A stretch of DNA of 61,054 nt, taken from the NCBI GenBank assembly GCA_018710985.1, contig DVIV01000055.1, positions 1 through 61,054 on the forward strand, read 5' to 3'. The DNA comes from Candidatus Limiplasma pullicola (GTDB lineage: Bacteria; Bacillota; Clostridia; Christensenellales; Aristaeellaceae). The notes beneath the pieces were generated by a model that was not told the DNA's origin, ran no database searches, and saw nothing but the letters and a program-made list of their open reading frames with translations. Positions 52,216-61,054 of the stretch are shown one piece after another. Made by a program: the position numbers and the translations under genes. Numbering within the stretch: the first letter of the stretch is position 1; each line of letters opens with the position of its first letter.

Positions 52216-52450
52216 CCCCCGGAGGGATGCTTCCCTCCGGGGACCTTCAGATCGTTGACAAATCTTTTTCGGGAGGTTTGGAGGGCCCGCAGGCCCTCCA
52301 AAGTGGATTCGTATCGCCCGGCTTTGCCGGGCGGGCGGGGAGTTTGCGCCCTTGGGCGCAAACATTTCTTAAGCTTCTGGCGGGAAAGGCCGCCGCAGGC
52401 GGACTTTTTCGACAAGCTGAAGACCCCCGGAGGGATGCTTCCCTCCGGGG
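52216..52450 (+). repeat. Four-hairpin repeat element, copy B, between duplicated terminators
   Basis: A 27-base terminator hairpin (CCCCCGGAGGGATGC...) occurs identically at 52216-52242 and 52424-52450 in direct orientation. Between them are the same four hairpins as in copy A: TTTGGAGGG/CCCTCCAAA (52277-52285 with 52294-52302), CGCCCGGC/GCCGGGCG with TTT loop (52315-52333), GTTTGCGCC/GGCGCAAAC (52342-52363) and CTTAAGCTT/AAGCTGAAG (52368-52376 with 52414-52422) enclosing CGCC/GGCG. The first hairpin carries a C-G to T-A compensatory change relative to copy A. The left edge CTTCAG...GACAAA (52245-52262) also resembles the sequence at the end of the IS-type transposase gene (60884-60901). Confidence 0.85.
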
Positions 52451-52477
52451 GCCCGCTATGCCAGGAAGAAGGGAAAA

Positions 52478-54262
52478 TTACTCCGCAAGAGCCTCCGTGG
52501 CGGCGGCGGCGCCGGCGCGGCGGCCCATGGTGGAATACAGGCCCAGCGAGGCGGCCAGGATGTAGTTCTCGTTATAGAAATAACGGTTGCTCATCTCGCC
52601 CGCGGCGTAGAGGCCCGGGATGACCTCGCCGTCCTGCGTGGTCACGGCACCCTGATCGGTGGTGGTCACGCCGCCAGCCGAACCGAAGGTGGTGGGGTAG
52701 ACCTTCACGGCGTAGAAGGGCGCCTTCTCGATGGGCAGCAGGTAGGCGGCGTCCTTGCCGAAGGCTTCGTCCTCACCAGCGGCTACGGCCGCGCTGTATT
52801 CCTCATAGGTGGCGACCAGACGGTCGGTATAGACATGCATGCCCAGCGCAAGGTCCTCGATGGTATCGGCCTTGACGACCACGCCGCTTTCCACGCCGGC
52901 TTCCAGCGCGGCCACGGCGGCCTCGTCGGTGGAGTCATAGATGTACCAGAAGGGCGCGTTGCCATCCTGAATCATGTCGGAGGCAGTGCAGTCCATGGAA
53001 TCCCAGCCCATGCTGATGGCCTCGTTGCCGAAGCGGTCGCCGTTGGCGTTCACGCCCAGCTGGCCGTAGATGGTCAGGGCGGAGGTATCGGTCAGGGCAC
53101 TGAGATCGGGATCAACCACGGTGCTGAACAGCGGGGTGGCGAACACGTCAAAGGTGCCGGCGCCCACTTCCAGCGCCATCAGGAAGCCGTCGCCGGTATG
53201 GCTCACGGCGCTGGTGGGAATCAGGCCCGCGCGGGTCAGCTTGGGGCTGTACTTCTCCACCAGTTCTTCGTTCTGGGAAATGCCGCCCGTGGCCAGAATC
53301 ACGCTTCCCGCATGGAAGGTGATGATGGAATCCTCGGTCTCGGCCACCGCGCCCACCACGGCGCCGGTGTCGTCAGTGATCAGCGAGGTGCCCTTGGTGT
53401 TGAGCATCAGCTCGATGCCCTTTTCTTCGCAGGCATCCACCAGCATGTTGATCAGGCCCGAGCCGCCGCCGTTGGCCAGCGCCATCGGATAGCGGGAAGA
53501 AGCGGCGTAGGGGGTGGAGTCAAACTCGATGCCGTTGGAAACCATCCAGTCGACGGTCTTGCCAGTTTCGGCCAGCACGCTTTCCAGACGCTCCTCGTCC
53601 GGGTAGCCGCTGTCCACACCGCTGTAGGCCATTCGCTCGTCCCAGTACGCCTTGACGGCCTCCAGGCTGTCGGACTCCAGACGGTTGTCCGCGAACAGTT
53701 CGGAATCCACGCACACCAGAATGCCGCCGGCCAGGTTGGTGGTGCCGCCGGGAGCGGACATCTTGTCGATGATCACCACATCCGCGCCGTTTTCCCTGGC
53801 GGACATGGCGGCGGACAGGCCGGCGATGCCGGCGCCGATCACGAGCACGTCAGTGGTCTCTTCCACGGCGGCCTTTTCCACCTCGGTGGTCTCGGCGGCG
53901 GTCTTGTAGGCGGACACGTCCACGCCCGCAGAGGTCAGGGCCGCTTCCACGGCCTCCAGAATGCCGTTGCTGGTCAGCGTCGCGCCGGCCACGGCATCCA
54001 CCGCCAGGCTGTTGGCGGCTACGATGGCGGCGGGCACGCCCTCCACCGCGGGATCGCTGATGCCGGCGTCGTCGCCGTTGCTGGTCACTTCCACGGCGGT
54101 GATCACGCCCGCGTCATCCAGCGTCACGGACACCTCGATCGAGCCTTCGCCGTTCTTGCCCGTGCCGGTGCCGGTATAGGTGCCGGCCTCAGCGAAGGCC
54201 GGCACGACGGCCATGGTGGCCAGCAGGCACACGGTCAGCAGCAGGGAAATACTTTTTTTCAT
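52478..54262 (-). CDS. Secreted FMN- and FAD-containing flavoprotein reductase
   Basis: The 594-residue protein has a signal peptide (residues 1-24, ...VVPAFA-EAG), an FMN_bind domain with the covalent FMN motif DAVAGATLTS (Thr near 95), and an FAD-binding fumarate-reductase-type domain starting VLVIGAGIAGLSAA (about 139). This is the architecture of extracytosolic reductases such as urocanate and fumarate reductases of gut bacteria and Listeria, which take electrons from flavin-based extracellular electron transfer. FMN is attached by a flavin transferase (ApbE), not seen in the window. The acceptor substrate is unknown. It has its own strong promoter and no partner gene. Confidence 0.9.
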   Translation of the reverse strand: MKKSISLLLTVCLLATMAVVPAFAEAGTYTGTGTGKNGEGSIEVSVTLDDAGVITAVEVTSNGDDAGISDPAVEGVPAAIVAANSLAVDAVAGATLTSNGILEAVEAALTSAGVDVSAYKTAAETTEVEKAAVEETTDVLVIGAGIAGLSAAMSARENGADVVIIDKMSAPGGTTNLAGGILVCVDSELFADNRLESDSLEAVKAYWDERMAYSGVDSGYPDEERLESVLAETGKTVDWMVSNGIEFDSTPYAASSRYPMALANGGGSGLINMLVDACEEKGIELMLNTKGTSLITDDTGAVVGAVAETEDSIITFHAGSVILATGGISQNEELVEKYSPKLTRAGLIPTSAVSHTGDGFLMALEVGAGTFDVFATPLFSTVVDPDLSALTDTSALTIYGQLGVNANGDRFGNEAISMGWDSMDCTASDMIQDGNAPFWYIYDSTDEAAVAALEAGVESGVVVKADTIEDLALGMHVYTDRLVATYEEYSAAVAAGEDEAFGKDAAYLLPIEKAPFYAVKVYPTTFGSAGGVTTTDQGAVTTQDGEVIPGLYAAGEMSNRYFYNENYILAASLGLYSTMGRRAGAAAATEALAE

Positions 54263-54308
54263 GGTTGCTATCTCCTTTCATTAAGGTAAATCGGGAAAAC
54301 CATAGGGT

Positions 54309-54337
54309 ATTATAGCACGTTGTTTGTGATGTATCAA
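54309..54337 (-). promoter_or_regulatory. Promoter of the flavoprotein gene
   Basis: On the minus strand TTGATA (54332-54337) and TATAAT (54309-54314) with a 17-base spacer, about 45 bases before the start codon. The leader contains AAAGGAGA before ATG. Confidence 0.85.
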
Positions 54338-54365
54338 TCTTTTTCCCTGCCGCAAAAGGCTGACG

Positions 54366-55103
54366 CTATGCGTGCGTCGCCACGTCCCGCCGCCCAAGCC
54401 ACAGGGTGGCCAGCGCCCAGGGCACGGCGGTGTACGCCGCGCAGGAGGCGAAGAAGGCGGCGTATTGCTCCGAGGCGAGCGCGCCCATGCCGTTGGCGTC
54501 CATGCCCAGCGCCAGGAGCGCGTAGGGCTGGATGAGCCCCAGACCTGCCGAAGTAAACGCCAGCCCCGCCACGCCGCCCGCCAGCGCCACGGCCACCGGC
54601 GGCGCGAAGCTGCGCACCGCCATGGAGAGGAAAAGCTGCACCGAGCAGACCGCCACCCCGCCGCACGCGCCCATCAAGAGCCAGCGCGGCAGCTCCGGGG
54701 GCAGGGGCGCGTCAAAGCCGGCATACAGCCCGCTCAGCAGGAAAAACACGCCCGTGGCGGCCTGCGTCAGAAACGAAAGCGCCGCCGCCACCGCCAGCTT
54801 GCCGCCGAAGATCATCCAAAGGGGCACGGGACGGCTCATGAGCGCGTTCCAGTTGTTTTCCAGGTGTTCCAGCCGCCACAGGTAGGCGCACAGCACGCCA
54901 AGGAGCGAGGGCACGAAGAAAAACCCCGCAAACAGCGTGTGCTGCGTCCAAAGGCTGTACCATTGTTTCGTGAGAATGGCGGTGTTGCTTAGGTAGTTGA
55001 AGGTGCCCATGACCGCCGAAAGCGCGGTGAGCGCGAAAAACGCGATCCATATCGGGGCGCGGCGCAGCTTGATGAGCTCCGTGCGCACGACCTGAACAAA
55101 CAT
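54366..55103 (-). CDS. ABC exporter permease, lantibiotic-immunity type (second)
   Basis: A 245-residue permease with six membrane helices of the ABC-2 family as found in NisG/NisE- and CprC-like proteins. It starts MFVQVVRTELIKLRRAPIWI, the typical short basic start, and ends TLWLGRRDVATHA. ATG at 55103 is seven bases after GGGAGG; the ATG at 55109 is too close. It is the last gene of the ATPase-permease-permease unit, two bases after the previous gene. Confidence 0.88.
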   Translation of the reverse strand: MFVQVVRTELIKLRRAPIWIAFFALTALSAVMGTFNYLSNTAILTKQWYSLWTQHTLFAGFFFVPSLLGVLCAYLWRLEHLENNWNALMSRPVPLWMIFGGKLAVAAALSFLTQAATGVFFLLSGLYAGFDAPLPPELPRWLLMGACGGVAVCSVQLFLSMAVRSFAPPVAVALAGGVAGLAFTSAGLGLIQPYALLALGMDANGMGALASEQYAAFFASCAAYTAVPWALATLWLGRRDVATHA

Positions 55104-55105
55104 GC

Positions 55106-55858
55106 TCATACCTCCCTGTTGACAAAGTCCCGGCGGCCCCACAGGTACAGGGCGGCCATCGCTGCCGCCAGCAGCCCAAGGTCGTCCCAGGGGAACGGCC
55201 GGCGGAAATACGTGACCACCCGCGTATCCCGGTCCCAGACCATGCGCACGTTGGAGAGCAGCCCGTAATAGGCGGCGGGGGAGAGGCGCATGACCGCTGG
55301 CGGAAAAAACATGCTCATCAGCCCCAGAAAGCCCAGAATCAGCCCCGCGGCCAGGGGAATGAACTGATTTTTGTACCTGAGGGAAAGCGCCTGCAAAAGC
55401 AGCGCCAGAAACAGGCTGACCAGGAACTGCCCGCCCAGATAGCACAGCACATCGCCCATGGTGAGGGCGTCAGAGAAGCCCTTCCACGCGCCCACCAGGC
55501 GGATGGCCGCCAGCTGACCCGCCACCGCCGCCAACAGCCACGCGCCGCCCAGCACGAGCTTTGCGTCAAACAGGCCGTATGCGGGCTGCATCGTAAAGAG
55601 CTGCTTGAAGGTATCGCCCCGGTGCTCCATGTCGCACAGGCGGCTGACGAGCACCGCCGCCGCCACGGGCATTACGATGGCGTTCATCATGGGCAGCTGG
55701 TACAGGCATCCCAGATACCCCTGCGCCGCCTCCTGCATATCCATGCCGCGCACGGCCCAGGCCAGCCACAGCCCCTGCATCGCCACCAGCGCCGCCACCG
55801 GCAGCCACAGCCGCCTGCGCCGCGCCTTTTTCCATTCCACGGAAAGCCACAGCCTCAT
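55106..55858 (-). CDS. ABC exporter permease, lantibiotic-immunity type (first)
   Basis: A 250-residue, six-helix ABC-2 permease beginning MRLWLSVEWKKARRRRLWLP. Pairs with the second permease to form the membrane channel of an exporter that removes antimicrobial peptides from the membrane. ATG at 55858 follows GGAGGAGA and overlaps the ATPase gene stop by four bases. Confidence 0.88.
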   Translation of the reverse strand: MRLWLSVEWKKARRRRLWLPVAALVAMQGLWLAWAVRGMDMQEAAQGYLGCLYQLPMMNAIVMPVAAAVLVSRLCDMEHRGDTFKQLFTMQPAYGLFDAKLVLGGAWLLAAVAGQLAAIRLVGAWKGFSDALTMGDVLCYLGGQFLVSLFLALLLQALSLRYKNQFIPLAAGLILGFLGLMSMFFPPAVMRLSPAAYYGLLSNVRMVWDRDTRVVTYFRRPFPWDDLGLLAAAMAALYLWGRRDFVNREV

Positions 55859-56757
55859 AGCGTCTCCTCCGTTCCCGTAAGCCTGAGGAAGATGTCCTCC
55901 AGGCTCGTTTCGCGCTGCTCCATGCGCACAAGCCCGATGCCCGCGCCGGCCAGCTTGAGGCTGATGCGCGCCGCCTCGCCGTCGCTCATGGCATCCAGCA
56001 TGAGCCACTCGCCGTCGCTTCGGGCTGATGGCAGCAGCGAACGGGCGCGCGCGTTGTCCTGCGTGCGCAGGGCCAGCCGCGCCGCGCTCATGCCGTGCAG
56101 GCCGCTCATCGTGCCCTGATACACCAGCCTGCCCCGGCGGATTACGCCCACATGGTCCGCCATCTGGTCGATCTCGCCCAGCAGGTGGCTGGAGACGATC
56201 ACCGTCATGCCAAAGCGCGACGGCAGCGAGCGGATGAGCTCGCGCATCTCCTGAATGCCGGACGGGTCCAGCCCGTTGGTCGGCTCGTCCAGCAACAGAA
56301 GGCGCGGGCGGCCCATCAGCGCCGCCGCAATGCCAAGCCGCTGCTTCATGCCCAGCGAAAAGTGGCTCACCGGCTTTTTGACCTGCCCGTCCAGCCGCAC
56401 GGTGCGAAGCGCCTCGTCAATTTCCTCCCCGGGCAGGCCGCGCAAGCGCCGGACGATCTCCAGATTCTCCCGCGCGGTCAGGTGGCCGTAGTAGCTGGGC
56501 GATTCAATTAAGGAACCGACCTCCTTGAGAACCGCAAGCTGGGTGCGGGGCGTGAGCTCATGCCCCATCAGGCGCACGCTGCCCTTGCTTGGATGCACCA
56601 GCCCCAGCAGCATCTTCAGCGTGGTCGTCTTGCCCGCGCCGTTGGGCCCCAGAAAGCCGTACACGGCCCCTTCCGGCACCTTCAGCGACAGGTGGTCCAC
56701 GCAGGTTTCGCTTCCGTACCGTTTGCAAAGGCCGACGGTGACGACACATTCATCCAT
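55855..56757 (-). CDS. ABC exporter ATPase, BcrA/CprA type
   Basis: A 300-residue ATP-binding subunit. GPNGAGKTTTLKMLLG (Walker A), SLGMKQRLGIAAAL (signature), LLLLDEPTNGLDP (Walker B) and SSHLLGE are intact, followed by a C-terminal domain of about 80 residues. The set ATPase plus two small permeases, divergent from a two-component system, matches the CprABC/NisFEG type that protects against lantibiotics and cationic peptides. ATG at 56757 after AAAGGAGGG. Likely controlled by the adjoining regulator through the repeats at 56807-56846. Confidence 0.92.
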   Translation of the reverse strand: MDECVVTVGLCKRYGSETCVDHLSLKVPEGAVYGFLGPNGAGKTTTLKMLLGLVHPSKGSVRLMGHELTPRTQLAVLKEVGSLIESPSYYGHLTARENLEIVRRLRGLPGEEIDEALRTVRLDGQVKKPVSHFSLGMKQRLGIAAALMGRPRLLLLDEPTNGLDPSGIQEMRELIRSLPSRFGMTVIVSSHLLGEIDQMADHVGVIRRGRLVYQGTMSGLHGMSAARLALRTQDNARARSLLPSARSDGEWLMLDAMSDGEAARISLKLAGAGIGLVRMEQRETSLEDIFLRLTGTEETL

Positions 56758-56806
56758 CCTTGATACCCTCCTTTGGTTGATTGGCAGGGCCATTCTACCG
56801 CCGCTC

Positions 56807-56846
56807 CCTTACGCGGGCGTGAAAGCAGCCTTACGTTTGCCTTACG
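56807..56846. promoter_or_regulatory. Three phased CCTTACG direct repeats between divergent operons
   Basis: CCTTACG occurs at 56807-56813, 56829-56835 and 56840-56846, start-to-start distances 22 and 11 bases, i.e. two and one helical turns. This spacing is typical of OmpR-family response-regulator sites. On the regulator side an extended -10 (TGGTATAAT, 56881-56889) has no good -35; on the ABC side TAGAAT (minus, 56792-56797) also lacks a -35. Both promoters thus look activator-dependent. Confidence 0.6.
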
Positions 56847-56904
56847 ATTTGCTCTGCCCCCTGTTCTGCACCGGCCGGTGTGGTATAATGACGGGGAGGA
56901 GGGG

Positions 56905-57618
56905 ATGGGCGTGCGCGAGGTGCATCAGGCGCGGCTTTTGATCGTGGACGACGAGCCGGAGCTTCGGCGGATGCTTCTGTCCATTTTGCGCGGCGACGGC
57001 TATGCCGACATCCATGAGGCGGCCACGGCGGCGGAAGCGATGGAGAAGGCGCTGCGCCTCAGGCCCGACGCCGTGATTCTGGACGTGATGCTGCCCGACG
57101 GGGACGGCTTTTCGCTCCTGAAGGAACTGCGGACCTTTACGCAGGCGCCGGTTTTGTTCCTTTCGGCGCGCGACGAGGACGAGGCGCGCCTGCGCGGGCT
57201 GGGCCTTGGCGCGGACGACTATATCACCAAGCCCTTTTTGCCAAGGGAGCTGACGCTGCGGCTGGGCGCGGTGCTGCGCCGCACCTACGGCGCGGCGGGG
57301 GAGGGCGGCATGATCCGCCTGGGGCCGGTGACGGTGGACATGGAAACCGGCGTGGTCAGCGGCAACGGCCCGGAGCGCACCCTCACGGCCAAGGAATACG
57401 CGCTGCTTTCGGCGCTCAACGAAAACCGGGGCCGCATCGTGACCGTGGACGCGCTGTGCATGGCCGCCTGGCGGGGCGAAAATCTGGGGTATGAGAACAC
57501 GCTGATGGTGCACATGCGCCGCCTGCGCGAGAAGATCGAGCCGGACCCCTCGCACCCCCGGTATCTGATCACCGTGCGGGGCCTGGGGTACCGGTTGCTT
57601 AAGGAGGACGGGCGGTGA
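56905..57618 (+). CDS. OmpR-family response regulator
   Basis: A 237-residue regulator with receiver domain (LLIVDDEPELRRML, phospho-acceptor Asp in VILDVMLPDGDGF, conserved Thr/Ser in LFLSARDE, Lys in YITKPF) and a winged-helix DNA-binding domain (VTVDMETGVVS..., NTLMVHMRRLREKIEPDP). ATG at 56905 lies right after GGGGAGGAGGGG; the GTG at 56911 has the better spacing and may be the true start. The gene is divergent from the ABC exporter and overlaps the kinase gene. Confidence 0.93.
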   Translation: MGVREVHQARLLIVDDEPELRRMLLSILRGDGYADIHEAATAAEAMEKALRLRPDAVILDVMLPDGDGFSLLKELRTFTQAPVLFLSARDEDEARLRGLGLGADDYITKPFLPRELTLRLGAVLRRTYGAAGEGGMIRLGPVTVDMETGVVSGNGPERTLTAKEYALLSALNENRGRIVTVDALCMAAWRGENLGYENTLMVHMRRLREKIEPDPSHPRYLITVRGLGYRLLKEDGR

Positions 57619-58862
57619 AGGGAAACTTCTTGCGCGCGGCGGGCGGACTTGCCGCAGGGCTGGCGGGGGTAGTGGCGGCGGTCATCGCCGTAAATCTGGT
57701 TTTGTTTGGCTTTGCGGTGAGCTACCTGAGCAGAACCGACGGCGGGCGCGTGCGGGTGAGCGAATATGCGGAGGCGCTTTCGCAGGACGGGAGCGGCGCG
57801 TGGACGATGGCGGCGGAGGCGGCGGAGGCGCTGCGCCAGCAGGGCTGCTGGGCCATGCTGCTGGATGCGGGAGGCGAGGTGGTCTGGTCGCAGGACCTGC
57901 CGGACGACCTGCCCCGTGCCTACGGGCCGGCGCAGGTGGCCGCCTTTTCGCGCTGGTACCTTGCCGACTGGCCCGTGAAGGTGTGGGCGGTGGGGGACGG
58001 CCTTTTTGTGCTGGCCCAGCCCAGGGGGTCGGAGTGGAAGTATCAGGTGGAAATGCCCACCGAGCAGGTGGGCTTCTGGCCCGTGTGGGGCGCCGTGATG
58101 CTGGCGGCGAACGCAGGGCTTCTGCTGGGGGCGGCGGCATTTATCACGCATAGGGCGGCGAAGCGGCGTGACGCGGCCCGCAGCGAGTGGATCGCGGCCA
58201 TCTCTCATGATGTGCGCACGCCCCTTTCGATGGTGCTGGGCTATGCCGCCGCGCTGGAGGAGGCGCCGGAGCTGAGCGGGGAGCAGCGCCGTCAGGCGGG
58301 GCTCATCCGCGAAAAGGGCGAGCAGCTGCGCGGCCTGATCGCCGATCTGAACCTGACCAACCGCCTGGAGTACGCCATGCAGCCCCTCAAGCGCGAATGG
58401 CTTTCGCCCGCCGCGCTGGTGCGCGAGGCGGCGGCGAACTTTCTCAACGAGGACCTGGACGGCCTGCATCCGCTGGAGGTGAGCATATCGCCCGCGGCGG
58501 AGGAAACGCGATTGCTTTGCGACCGCCAGCTGCTTGGCCGCATGCTGGAAAACCTGATCCGAAACAGCGTGCGCCACAACCCCCAGGGCTGTGCGGTGCG
58601 GGTGTCGCTCACGCGGCGGGGCCGCCGTCTGCACCTGTCCGTGAGCGATACGGGGCGGGGATTTTCCCGGGAGCAGCTGCTTAACCGGGGCGAGGGCGCG
58701 CAGGACGAAGGCGGGCACGGGCTGGGGCTTCGCATCGTGCGGGACGTGGCGCGGGCACACGGCGGCCGCGCGCGCTTTGACAATACGCCCGAAGGGGGCG
58801 GCCGCTGCGTGATCGACGGCCTTCACCCCACGCGCCGGGCAGGCCGGAAAATTTCCTCTTGA
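57615..58862 (+). CDS. Sensor histidine kinase
   Basis: A 415-residue membrane kinase. Helix 1 is about residues 12-38, an external sensor domain of about 110 residues follows, helix 2 is about 155-178, then AISHDVRTPLSMVLGYA holds the phospho-His (near 196), and the ATPase domain shows LENLIRNSVRHNPQG, SDTGRGFSREQL and GGHGLGLRIVRDVARAHGG. GTG start overlapping the regulator stop. With the regulator it probably senses an antimicrobial peptide or cell-envelope stress and controls the ABC exporter. Confidence 0.93.
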   Translation: MKGNFLRAAGGLAAGLAGVVAAVIAVNLVLFGFAVSYLSRTDGGRVRVSEYAEALSQDGSGAWTMAAEAAEALRQQGCWAMLLDAGGEVVWSQDLPDDLPRAYGPAQVAAFSRWYLADWPVKVWAVGDGLFVLAQPRGSEWKYQVEMPTEQVGFWPVWGAVMLAANAGLLLGAAAFITHRAAKRRDAARSEWIAAISHDVRTPLSMVLGYAAALEEAPELSGEQRRQAGLIREKGEQLRGLIADLNLTNRLEYAMQPLKREWLSPAALVREAAANFLNEDLDGLHPLEVSISPAAEETRLLCDRQLLGRMLENLIRNSVRHNPQGCAVRVSLTRRGRRLHLSVSDTGRGFSREQLLNRGEGAQDEGGHGLGLRIVRDVARAHGGRARFDNTPEGGGRCVIDGLHPTRRAGRKISS

Positions 58863-58887
58863 CAAACCGGCCCGCCTTGGCTATGAT
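58859..58887 (+). promoter_or_regulatory. Promoter of the T-box/acyl-CoA synthetase unit
   Basis: TTGACA (58859-58864) and TATGAT (58882-58887) with a 17-base spacer. The -35 overlaps the kinase stop codon, so the synthetase gene is a separate unit. Confidence 0.85.
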
Positions 58888-58929
58888 ATTTTGCAAACGC
58901 GATGACCGGGCATGGCCGCCCCACGCGCA

Positions 58930-59127
58930 CCCCAAGAGAGACGCCGGCTGGTGAAAAGGCGTCGGGCGCAAAGCGGCTTCTCTCCCGCGAGCGGCCGGCG
59001 TGAAACCGCTCAGTAGCGCCGGACGGGCGGCCCGTAACAGCCCAGAGCGGGAACGGAATTCCGTTCCAAGAGAAGTGGTACCGCGGAAGCAGCGCTTTCG
59101 TCTTCATGGGAGGACGAAGGCTTTTTT
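58930..59127 (+). promoter_or_regulatory. T-box leader (tRNA-sensing riboswitch)
   Basis: The leader has all T-box landmarks: AGAGA at the foot of stem I (58935-58939), a 10-bp stem I helix (58941-58950 with 58992-59001) ending in TGAA, the AGTAG linker, stem III ACGGG/CCCGT (59023-59035), the T-box core AGTGGTACCGCGG (59074-59086) that forms the antiterminator and pairs with the tRNA acceptor end, and a terminator (stem 59094-59103 with 59112-59121, T run 59122-59127). The specifier region CTCCCGCGAG (58982-58991) allows CTC, CCG, CGC or GCG; CGC (Arg) or GCG (Ala), followed by a purine, fit best. High charging of that tRNA should stop transcription before the synthetase gene. Confidence 0.92.
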
Positions 59128-59163
59128 ATTGCTCCGCCAAAAACGAAGGAGGAGGAAGAACGC

Positions 59164-60849
<1,686 letters not shown>

Positions 60850-60852
60850 GCA

Positions 60853-60886
60853 AAAAGCGCCGGACGGAATTTTCCGTCCGGCGCTT
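60853..60886. terminator. Bidirectional terminator after the acyl-CoA synthetase gene
   Basis: A 15-bp perfect stem AAGCGCCGGACGGAA/TTCCGTCCGGCGCTT with a 2-base centre. The A run before it (60851-60855) would give a T run on the minus strand. It also overlaps the last codon of the transposase gene that arrives from the right. Confidence 0.85.
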
Positions 60887-61054
60887 CAGACCGCCGACAA
60901 AGGAGCTGCTTTCTTTGGGAAGTAGCCCCTTAACGCATAGAGCAAGACGAAAAAAAGAGAACGAAACGCCCTGGCGATGCGTTTCATGTTCTGCACGGCG
61001 GCGGTGAGGAAGGACTGCTCGTACATGTTGCGTCTTCCAAGCATGCGGGCATAG
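60886..61054 (-). CDS. IS1182-type transposase, C-terminal end (cut by window)
   Basis: The minus strand encodes the last 55 residues of a transposase. RRNMYEQSFLTAAVQNMKRI is typical of the C-terminus of IS1182-family (DDE) transposases, followed by a hydrophobic/basic tail ending LSAV. The stop codon lies at the outer edge of the acyl-CoA synthetase terminator. The catalytic part, the other end of the element and its terminal repeats lie right of the window, so activity cannot be judged. Confidence 0.8.
   Translation of the reverse strand, partial: YARMLGRRNMYEQSFLTAAVQNMKRIARAFRSLFFVLLYALRGYFPKKAAPLSAV

Overview
The window is about 61 kb of a GC-rich, low-intergenic-space bacterial chromosome. 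Nearly every gene has a strong purine-rich ribosome binding site, sigma-A type promoters (TTGACA-17-TATAAT) are abundant, and ATG, GTG and TTG starts are all used. The gene families point to an anaerobic Gram-positive Clostridia-type Bacillota: a PASTA-domain Ser/Thr kinase with its PP2C phosphatase, AddB, a T-box leader, DUF512 and DUF3048 proteins, reverse rubrerythrin with rubredoxin, small alarmone synthetase, and CprABC-like peptide-resistance genes. The high GC suggests a gut lineage such as Christensenellales, but the sequence alone does not fix this.

Layout. 1-780 is an AT-richer island without a convincing protein gene; it holds a structured non-coding element that resembles a HEARO/omega RNA. 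802-1047 is a tRNA-Thr/tRNA-Pro operon on the minus strand. 1.1-3.9 kb is secD-secF led by a small membrane-anchored protein gene. 4.0-8.4 kb carries a YqhD-type alcohol dehydrogenase, a MATE exporter and a penicillin-binding carboxypeptidase. 8.4-19.0 kb is one long, translationally coupled housekeeping run: priA, def, fmt, rsmB, rlmN, PP2C phosphatase, PASTA kinase, rsgA, rpe. 19.2-24.5 kb has a DEAD-box helicase, a second MATE exporter, a DUF3048 protein and a small (p)ppGpp synthetase. 24.5-29.3 kb mixes a repeat element, small membrane proteins, an SH3-repeat secreted protein, a TlyA-like methyltransferase and an esterase. 29.5-32.2 kb has a DUF512 radical-SAM-like protein and der. 32.2-36.8 kb holds a thioesterase, an unusual glycosyltransferase-like protein and, divergently, capF-capG for UDP-L-FucNAc-type sugar synthesis. 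36.9-44.3 kb has a secreted unknown protein, plsY, a membrane protein, rsuA-type and rsmC-type RNA modification genes, a PatB-type C-S lyase and a PepV-type dipeptidase. 44.4-50.7 kb is minus-strand: rubredoxin, reverse rubrerythrin, threonine synthase, a P-loop protein and addB. 50.8-54.3 kb holds mnmE, a second copy of the repeat element and a secreted FMN/FAD reductase. 54.4-58.9 kb is a three-gene ABC exporter divergent from a two-component system. 58.9-60.9 kb is a T-box leader controlling an acyl-CoA synthetase. The right edge cuts the C-terminal end of an IS1182-type transposase.

Most noteworthy are (i) a four-hairpin non-coding repeat present at 24.5 and 52.2 kb, each copy flanked by direct duplicates of a locus-specific terminator hairpin and showing a compensatory base change between copies; (ii) a T-box riboswitch in front of a fatty-acyl-CoA ligase gene, a class T-boxes do not usually control; (iii) the stand-alone structured RNA near the left edge; and (iv) three helically phased CCTTACG repeats between the ABC exporter and its presumed regulator. 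All functional assignments come from reading motifs, without a database search.
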